Shown: positions 35,598-40,502 of the stretch, in pieces
Position numbering within the stretch: the first letter of the stretch is position 1
Layout of the letters: each line of letters begins with the position of its first letter
From: a virus
DNA: 40,502 nt
Reading direction: 5' to 3' (one strand)
IMG/VR virus record: IMGVR_UViG_3300036771_000028
Coordinates: 1-40,502 of that record
The notes under the pieces: model-generated
What the model saw: only the letters and a program-made list of their open reading frames with translations
What the model was told of the DNA's origin: nothing
Databases searched by the model: none
Position numbers and translations under genes: made by a program

Positions 35598-36806
35598 TTA
35601 ATCCACGGTCGGCTGTTTGATTTTGATTGGCAACTTCGGCTCGCTCGCGGGATCGTTCGGCTGATCGCCCCAAGCAACGGGCGCCATGTCTTCGACCGCG
35701 CGTACTTCGTTTACGGTTGTCCACCGGTTGGCGAGTGCGACTTGATGTGCGGCGAAGCGGTCCAGAGTGGTCGTTTCTAGCAGCGCCTTGCGGTTCAGCT
35801 TCGCGTACTGCGGGCGCGGCAGCATAGAGGAAAGTTGACGCTCAATACGTCGAATCCACTTATTCAGCGTGTAGACGGAAAGGTGGACGGACTTGCCTTC
35901 AACGGTCACGTAGGTAAGCGAACCGCCGGTTTCGTAGCCGAGAATCTCAGCCATACCAGGTCCGAAGATGCGCGCACATTCGGCCGCCGTGAAACGCTGC
36001 GTTTCGAGAAACTGCGACTCTTCCGGCGCGATTTGAATCGGCTGGTAAGCCCAGCCCCTGCCCAGAATCGCAGGCTCTCGGTTGCCTCGCATTGCAGCCA
36101 TGAACCGGTCGCGGACACCGTTGGATGCTTTCTTATCCATCTCCTGCTCAGAGTTGGATAGAATCCCTCCCGGGTGCGCCCCGTCTTTGAACCACTGCAA
36201 ACCAAATTGTGTACCGGTCAGATTGAGTCCGATGGTGGCCGCGTGCGCGGAAATCATCGACAAGCCGGTGATCCGGTTGGGGATAGCGTTTACCCGGGTG
36301 TGCCAAAAGTCTTTAGGGTTGGTGACCGGCTGCCCGTACACGGACCATTTAGGCTCGCCATGCTCATCAATCCAACCACTGACCGCGTCCGGATGAAACA
36401 ACGCAATTTGTGTGGGATAGCCGCTCGGGCCACGGCTCAGAATGTCGCCGAATGCGTTGCCTCGCATGAGCCAGGAAACGAGTACTTGGCTTATCCAATC
36501 CTCGGTACCGTAACCGTCGCCCGCGATGTCGGACAGGTACCCGGGTTCGGCGCGCTGCCTGCGCTCAGCACCGTCGCCGGAAAATACGTCAATCGGTAGC
36601 TCTGACACGAGCGAGGTAATGAGATCAATGCTCGCCCCGATGGCCACGGATTGGCGCGCCGTTTCCCCGACGGTCGGATCTACTTCTTGATAGTTGCCCG
36701 ACCATGACGAAAACAGCCCGGTGAATTGCTGGGTTGGCCAATTCCACGGACCATCTTGCGACCGTGTACGCGATCGCTGTCTGTCTCGGCGCGTGAACAG
36801 TGCCAT
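35598..36806 (-). CDS. Portal protein (HK97 family)
   Basis: This 402-residue portal would form the dodecameric ring at the capsid vertex. Typical features are ASIDLITSLVSELPIDVFSG, SWLMRGNAFGDILSRGPSGY, WHTRVNAIPNRITGLSMISA, QFGLQWFKDGAHPGGILSNS and TTLDRFAAHQVALANRWTTV with VNEVRAVEDM. It is slightly shorter than average because it ends soon after the clip and stem. The ATG shares a base with the stop of the 46-residue gene (TAATG). Portal identity is secure. Confidence 0.93.
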   Translation of the reverse strand: MALFTRRDRQRSRTRSQDGPWNWPTQQFTGLFSSWSGNYQEVDPTVGETARQSVAIGASIDLITSLVSELPIDVFSGDGAERRQRAEPGYLSDIAGDGYGTEDWISQVLVSWLMRGNAFGDILSRGPSGYPTQIALFHPDAVSGWIDEHGEPKWSVYGQPVTNPKDFWHTRVNAIPNRITGLSMISAHAATIGLNLTGTQFGLQWFKDGAHPGGILSNSEQEMDKKASNGVRDRFMAAMRGNREPAILGRGWAYQPIQIAPEESQFLETQRFTAAECARIFGPGMAEILGYETGGSLTYVTVEGKSVHLSVYTLNKWIRRIERQLSSMLPRPQYAKLNRKALLETTTLDRFAAHQVALANRWTTVNEVRAVEDMAPVAWGDQPNDPASEPKLPIKIKQPTVD

Positions 36807-36946
36807 TAGATCCGGTAGTCAACGTACAACAGTGCAGCACCGGCGAGGATACATGCGGCTGGCCAGTAGATCAGACCAACGCCCAACACGACCAGCAGCG
36901 CGCCCAGTGCCCCGGGCACATACCGCCGGTACTTACGAACGTTCAT
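36806..36946 (-). CDS. 46-residue membrane protein
   Basis: A short frame between terminase and portal begins MNVRKYRRYVPGALGALLVV and ends LYVDYRI. Two hydrophobic stretches separated by a turn (LGALLVVLGVGLIYW, ACILAGAALLYV) make a membrane hairpin after a basic N-terminus. It has a GAGG ribosome site before its ATG, lies 7 bp after the terminase stop, and ends TAATG with portal. Filling the gap completely with both signals makes it a credible gene. Its role in packaging, membrane association or lysis is unknown. Confidence 0.62.
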   Translation of the reverse strand: MNVRKYRRYVPGALGALLVVLGVGLIYWPAACILAGAALLYVDYRI

Positions 36947-36953
36947 GCATTCC

Positions 36954-38432
36954 TCACATGATGAAATTCAGCGCGTTGTATGGTCTGGTGACCAGCGGCG
37001 CCCGGGTCACGTACGCCCAAACCGCATTGGTGGCGGCAATCAGCGGCGCCGTGTCCGCTGTCCCCCGGTAGTCCCATGCGCTGCCACCGGCGAGCGGACG
37101 TACTCCGGCCGCATCAATGGCCAAATTCAGGGGCGCATCATCGGCGTGAATGAGTTCCTTTTGCCGCACATGATCGACGAAGACGGCGAACGCAGTCGCA
37201 ACGTCATTGCTGGACATGACCAGTAGGTCGCCGCGCGAGGGTGGCGCCTCTTTATCCTCCTGCGCCATGATGCCGTGGCGCTCCAGCTCCAGCAGCAGCG
37301 AACTACCCGGACCCGGGTCGGAAGCAATCGCCACCGGCGACCAGCGTTCGCGGAGCTGCGCCAGTCTCGGCGCAATCCAGTCAGTGCCGGCCCGATGATC
37401 AACAATGCTGGCCACGATCAAACCATCGGTGCGCGGTCCAGCGGCTGCGATGCACCCGTACGTCCGTGCCGTGTTAACCGTGACCGCGAAAGCGACTTGT
37501 GTTGGTCGTTCCGTGCGCGCGTCCGCGAGCGAATGCCACAGGTCTGCACTGATGATGCGGTTGTTTCCCAGTGAGCGGGGCGCCCATACGCCGAGACGCT
37601 CCGATGCGAAACCTAAATTGAGTCTGGCTAGTTCGGTTTCACAAAACGATTCTGTGAGCCGTATGCCTAATGCTGGGTTGGCTGCATACCAGTTGTCGCG
37701 GTCCGCCATCGGTGACGGGTCGCGCGCCAACTCGTCCAGATCGAGATCTAGTCCCCAATCGAAGTACGCGAGATTGGGTTGCCGGTCAATGGCGGATTGC
37801 CGCAGCCCGTAAATCCACGCGCCCGGGTCAAGTGGCGGGGTTCCCATGTACCACAGTTGCGGGTTAGGTCGCGCGGAAAGCGTCGACATGAGTGCGCGCA
37901 TCTGATCCTCGGTCAGTGCCTGCGCTTCATCAAGAATGATCGTGTCGCCCGAGAATCCACGACCGGAACCCTTGGAACGGGCCAGGAACCGCAGCCGCTG
38001 ACCGGACTTTAGCTCGATGCCCTGTTCGCCGGAGCCTTCCCAGTACCGTTTGACTTTGGCATGGAATTCGGGCGCGCCGCGGATCAGTTCCCGCATGCGC
38101 AAGAAACCCTCTTGCGCTGTTTTGTACTCGTGGGCAGTCCACACGATGAGCCGTTCGCCGAACAGGAACAACCCCGCCAGTACGCGGATTTCGATCAACG
38201 TACCCTTGCCGTTTTGGCGTGGTACGAAGACTCCGACTTCGCTGGCAGCCCACTTGTTGCCGGGGCGTTCGGTAAGCGCTTTTTGCATGACGCGCTGCTG
38301 CCACGGATCAAGTGGCATGCCGGCTAATTCGGCTGCGGTTACCGCATCATTGCCAGCGTCGACCAGGCCGCGCGGTGCGAGTTCAATGCGCGCTACTTGC
38401 GAGCCTATCCGCGCGTTTCTGCGCGAGTTCAT
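36954..38432 (-). CDS. terL: Terminase large subunit
   Basis: This 492-residue packaging motor has an ATPase with Walker A region VFVPRQNGKGT (about 68-78; Lys76), Walker B TIILDEAQ (164-171) and the coupling stretch YMGTPPLDPGAW. The nuclease part is marked by VNTARTYGCIAAAGPRTDGL, SDPGPGSSLLLELE and HADDAPLNLAIDAAGVRPL, which supply acidic residues. GGGGAG precedes the ATG at 38432, which overlaps the small gene upstream by 50 bp; the in-frame start at 38492 has weaker support. Terminases of this group act with HNH proteins; one lies just across the window end. Confidence 0.94.
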   Translation of the reverse strand: MNSRRNARIGSQVARIELAPRGLVDAGNDAVTAAELAGMPLDPWQQRVMQKALTERPGNKWAASEVGVFVPRQNGKGTLIEIRVLAGLFLFGERLIVWTAHEYKTAQEGFLRMRELIRGAPEFHAKVKRYWEGSGEQGIELKSGQRLRFLARSKGSGRGFSGDTIILDEAQALTEDQMRALMSTLSARPNPQLWYMGTPPLDPGAWIYGLRQSAIDRQPNLAYFDWGLDLDLDELARDPSPMADRDNWYAANPALGIRLTESFCETELARLNLGFASERLGVWAPRSLGNNRIISADLWHSLADARTERPTQVAFAVTVNTARTYGCIAAAGPRTDGLIVASIVDHRAGTDWIAPRLAQLRERWSPVAIASDPGPGSSLLLELERHGIMAQEDKEAPPSRGDLLVMSSNDVATAFAVFVDHVRQKELIHADDAPLNLAIDAAGVRPLAGGSAWDYRGTADTAPLIAATNAVWAYVTRAPLVTRPYNALNFIM

Positions 38433-38748
38433 CGACTGCGCTCCCCATTGGTGCGGCCGGTGCGTGCGCTTCGCGCTGGCGCAGTTCCGCAAGGATTGTT
38501 TTCAGCGCGACGGCTTGCTGTCTCGCCTCGCCTAGCGCTTTGTCGACCACCAGCACCGGTAATCCTTCGGCGCTGTCGACACGTACCCACTCGCGGCTTT
38601 CGCCCCGCAGGATGGCGTCTAGGCGGTCCAGGCGGTCAGCTAGCCGGCATGCTTCCTCGGCCAGCACGCGCGCTGCCGGGTCTGCGGTACGCCCGGCTAG
38701 CTCCAGCTCCAGCCAGAGCCGTGCGCCCCGCTCCGCAAAGAGTGCCAA
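38383..38748 (-). CDS. Putative terminase small subunit
   Basis: This protein of about 121 residues starts LALFAERGARLWLELELAGR from a TTG at 38748, just past the ligase stop; a TTG at 38760 is an alternative. The reading LAEEACRLADRLDRLDAILR, then VVDKALGEARQQAVALKTIL, is typical of small helical proteins encoded directly before TerL in actinophages. It probably recognises DNA and docks it to TerL. It overlaps TerL by 50 bp. Start choice is uncertain. The terminase role is inferred from order and fold. Confidence 0.7.
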   Translation of the reverse strand: MALFAERGARLWLELELAGRTADPAARVLAEEACRLADRLDRLDAILRGESREWVRVDSAEGLPVLVVDKALGEARQQAVALKTILAELRQREAHAPAAPMGSAVDELAQKRADRLASSAH

Positions 38749-38749
38749 C

Positions 38750-39421
38750 CTAAGCCGCAATCACTAGCGTCCCGTAGTACGGCACGGCGCGGATCGGGAA
38801 GTCACACGCCTTCACCTTGACGATCAGCCGCTCTCCGGAGCGGGCGAGCAACCCGCAACGGGTCACACCCACCAGCCCCTCCGCACGTAGCGCCGGATTC
38901 CATGCGGACTGTAACCCGTCGCTGACAATGTCAATGGCTTCCTGGATGGGGCCAGAGTGCACCAGTGGTACGCAGTCGATACCCAGTGCACCGGCTACGC
39001 CTTCAACGTCTGACCGGTTCAGCCACCAGCGGCCAACGCGCACGTCGAACAGAACGAAGTCGATGTGGTCGCGATAAAGTCCGCCCCGCTGAATGCCGGC
39101 GCCATAACCCTCCCCATACAGGGTTACCGGGTCTGCGCCGGAATACTGCTCCAGCAGTTCCTCCGGGAACAGCTCCGCCAGGCGCTCCATTAGCTTGACT
39201 GGCATCTGCGCCCGGTCGGTGCGGCCGCCGAACGTCACACGATGCCCATCCCACATCACGCGAACATTCGTGCCGTCAACCTTTTCAGTCCAGCACCATT
39301 CGAGCGTGGCCGTGGCTTGCAGCTCCGGCGAAGTCCAGTAACCCTCGATCAGTTGATTGCGGTTCGGACCTTCAATGTGGCGCCGGTACGGGCCGGGAAT
39401 CTTCGGATACTCGTGCGTCAT
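38750..39421 (-). CDS. ATP-dependent RNA ligase (Rnl2-like)
   Basis: This 223-residue nucleotidyltransferase is predicted to seal RNA nicks through a covalent AMP-lysine intermediate. The motif I KxDG region is WTEKVDGTNVRV (Lys47, Asp49, Gly50). GGRTD follows at 65-69. VTLYGEGYGAGIQ is motif III, DFVLFDVRVGRWWL is IIIa, AEGLVGVT is motif IV and LIVKVKACDF is motif V. It lacks additional DNA-ligase domains, and its size fits the compact RNA ligase group (PF09414). It lies between a C5 methyltransferase and the terminase genes, overlapping the former by 50 bp. Substrate is not shown; repair of tRNA cut by host defence is one possible role. Confidence 0.85.
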   Translation of the reverse strand: MTHEYPKIPGPYRRHIEGPNRNQLIEGYWTSPELQATATLEWCWTEKVDGTNVRVMWDGHRVTFGGRTDRAQMPVKLMERLAELFPEELLEQYSGADPVTLYGEGYGAGIQRGGLYRDHIDFVLFDVRVGRWWLNRSDVEGVAGALGIDCVPLVHSGPIQEAIDIVSDGLQSAWNPALRAEGLVGVTRCGLLARSGERLIVKVKACDFPIRAVPYYGTLVIAA

Positions 39422-40067
39422 GGGGAGTCCGCATCTGCGCTAGAAGTTGCCTACCTATGTGTTCCGTGTACGCCGGTGGGATGGCTTGCGACAGTTCCCG
39501 AATCGTCATCCACTCGATGCCCATTGCCGTCGAGCGCGCAGCCTTGTCAGCTTTCGACCAGCCGCCGGAGTGGCCGTAAATGCCTAGCTTCCGCACCGTT
39601 GGGGAGCACTGGCAGCCGGGCGATTCAAGCGGCACATTCGATGCGAACAGGCGATGCCGGCGCACCATTCGCCAACCATCGGCACATTGAGCGCCCAAAC
39701 CAAAAGCTGCGCCACAATACGTAACCGCACCCGGCATTTCCGGTGAAGCGCGCTCAACGTTTTCCACCACCCACGGTTTGCCGTGCAGTCCGAGCCACTC
39801 AATTACGGTAGGAATCAGCGCCGGATATTCCCGATCCCAATGGCGCATGACACTGTATGCCTGACACGGTGGCGAGGCATGGAACGCGGATATGGTCGGC
39901 AGATTCCAACGCAACCAATGCATCGCGTCGGCTTGCACGAATTCATCGCCCACGTAGTGCGGCTGCGGGTGGATGTCTACGCCGATGACGTGGAAGCCTG
40001 CCCGCTGATAGCCTCGTGCCGCGCCACCAGCTCCACAGAACAAGTCCAGCAGGATGGGCTTACTCAT
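39372..40067 (-). CDS. DNA cytosine C5-methyltransferase
   Basis: This 231-residue enzyme should transfer methyl from S-adenosylmethionine to cytosine C5. SAM-binding motif I is LLDLFCGAGGAARGY (6-20). The catalytic PCQ loop is ASPPCQAYS (Cys68), ENV is WVVENVERA (about 99-107), and RxR is MVRRHRLF. The C-terminal IPPAYTEHIG matches motif X. At this size the target-recognition part is small, as in several phage orphan enzymes. The ATG at 40067 overlaps the upstream stop; 40082 is also possible. No restriction enzyme partner is present, so it probably protects phage DNA from host cleavage. Recognition sequence is unknown. Confidence 0.9.
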   Translation of the reverse strand: MSKPILLDLFCGAGGAARGYQRAGFHVIGVDIHPQPHYVGDEFVQADAMHWLRWNLPTISAFHASPPCQAYSVMRHWDREYPALIPTVIEWLGLHGKPWVVENVERASPEMPGAVTYCGAAFGLGAQCADGWRMVRRHRLFASNVPLESPGCQCSPTVRKLGIYGHSGGWSKADKAARSTAMGIEWMTIRELSQAIPPAYTEHIGRQLLAQMRTPHDARVSEDSRPVPAPH

Positions 40068-40215
40068 CCCGGTGGCAGTCACACAGACAAGGCGATTCGC
40101 AAATCTTGCAGCGGCCTTTACAGTCCGTGTGATTGCGGTGCCGGCAATGAGTCGACCAGTACAGATGCATGTCGGCGGTAATCATGTCCAGCCGAATGTT
40201 GTCGCTGGCGTCCAT
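40060..40215 (-). CDS. Small Cys/His-rich protein
   Basis: A 51-residue frame begins MDASDNIRLDMITADMHLYW. Its second half is dense in metal ligands: HCRHRNH, then CKGRCKICE and CLCDCHRD, seven Cys and several His within 26 residues. That is enough for two zinc sites. The ATG is one base after the upstream TGA, and the stop overlaps the methyltransferase start by 8 bp. Position suggests a partner or regulator of the methyltransferase or ligase. No family was recognised. Confidence 0.65.
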   Translation of the reverse strand: MDASDNIRLDMITADMHLYWSTHCRHRNHTDCKGRCKICESPCLCDCHRDE

Positions 40216-40216
40216 G

Positions 40217-40453
40217 TCAGTGTCCGATGCGACGACAGATCACAACGTCATCTGTGGTGACCCGCTCAATCCGGTACCGCAGCGTGCCGGCAATGACTAC
40301 CGTCAAGTCCGGCTGAACGTAAAATGACTCTGACTGTTCGGACAGCATCGACAGCGCAATACCGATAACCGGGTCGGCCCGGTCGATGATCAGCGAACCG
40401 TCGGCGGCCCGGCGCACCTCGACGGAGCCGTAATCCGCATCGTCGTACCACAT
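40217..40453 (-). CDS. hypothetical protein, first gene of the late operon
   Basis: This 78-residue protein begins MWYDDADYGSVEVRRAADGS. It is a mixed beta protein (SLIIDRADPVIGIALSMLSE, YVQPDLTVVIAGTLRYRIER, TDDVVICRRIG) without Cys cluster or membrane span. A GTG at 40486 would extend it by 11 residues; the ATG at 40453 has GGGGGG upstream at long spacing. It heads the leftward late operon near the window end. No family was recognised. Confidence 0.55.
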   Translation of the reverse strand: MWYDDADYGSVEVRRAADGSLIIDRADPVIGIALSMLSEQSESFYVQPDLTVVIAGTLRYRIERVTTDDVVICRRIGH

Positions 40454-40502
40454 GCGCGCCACCAAGCCCCCCGAATTTTGTCGCACACAGAGAAACGGAA
40501 AC

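Noticed and set aside
1-40502. Direct terminal repeat joining the window ends
   Set aside because: The first and last 50 bases share no direct repeat. Circular permutation or cos ends cannot be told apart from sequence alone.

Overview
The window reads as a complete or near-complete genome of a tailed double-stranded DNA phage of about 40.5 kb. It has long non-contractile (siphovirus) morphology and an HK97-type head. It encodes a large serine recombinase, so it is probably temperate. The host is most likely an actinomycete. This rests on the gene repertoire (serine integrase, Cas4-like exonuclease, PrimPol-helicase, many small zinc-ribbon proteins, HGHxGxTR protein), frequent GTG starts, ATGA/GTGA coupling and a GC-rich base composition. 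The host call is an inference. No host genes were seen, and no terminal repeat joins the two ends. The ends fall between an HNH endonuclease (53-340) and the terminase module, where packaging sites usually lie.

Layout. (1) 1-2031, leftward: HNH nuclease and three virion/tail-fibre-like genes, ending the structural module if the molecule is circularised. (2) 2267-8923, leftward: replication and recombination. From 8923 downwards this has a Cas4-like exonuclease, a putative ssDNA-associated protein, a 671-residue PrimPol-helicase, a RusA-type resolvase and several small proteins. A non-coding origin-like segment (3880-4152) carries two perfect DnaA boxes and about twelve GTTGC/GCAAC repeats. 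(3) 9187-11468, rightward: six coupled early genes of unknown role, one with a duplicated zinc module, ending in a 15-bp hairpin. (4) 11632-14892, mostly leftward: small genes, the integrase and its companions. (5) 15070-16653, rightward: five small early genes. (6) 16773-19340, leftward: six small genes, interrupted at 18151-18496 by a highly structured non-coding segment. (7) 19524-20380, rightward: two genes and a strong terminator. (8) 40453 down to 20647, leftward: the late operon. In transcription order this is a DNA C5 methyltransferase, an RNA ligase, terminase, portal, protease, capsid, glycosyltransferase, connectors, two tail-tube paralogues, tail assembly chaperones made by a -1 frameshift, tape measure, minor tail proteins, amidase endolysin and two membrane proteins (holin candidates).

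Features that stand out. A conserved box RAGGGGGCCAVM sits immediately 5' of start codons in the 11.8-19.8 kb early/lysogeny region, on both strands. It resembles in concept the start-associated sequences of some mycobacteriophages but has a different sequence. Other modules have different start-proximal boxes. Almost every intergenic gap contains a long perfect inverted repeat. The 18.15-18.50 kb segment is a nested set of such repeats and is the best candidate for an undescribed structured RNA or regulatory element. Several genes shorter than 60 codons with good signals are annotated here (11340-11468, 12030-12188, 28317-28406, 36806-36946, 40060-40215, 2835-3008, 2267-2443, 19524-19700).
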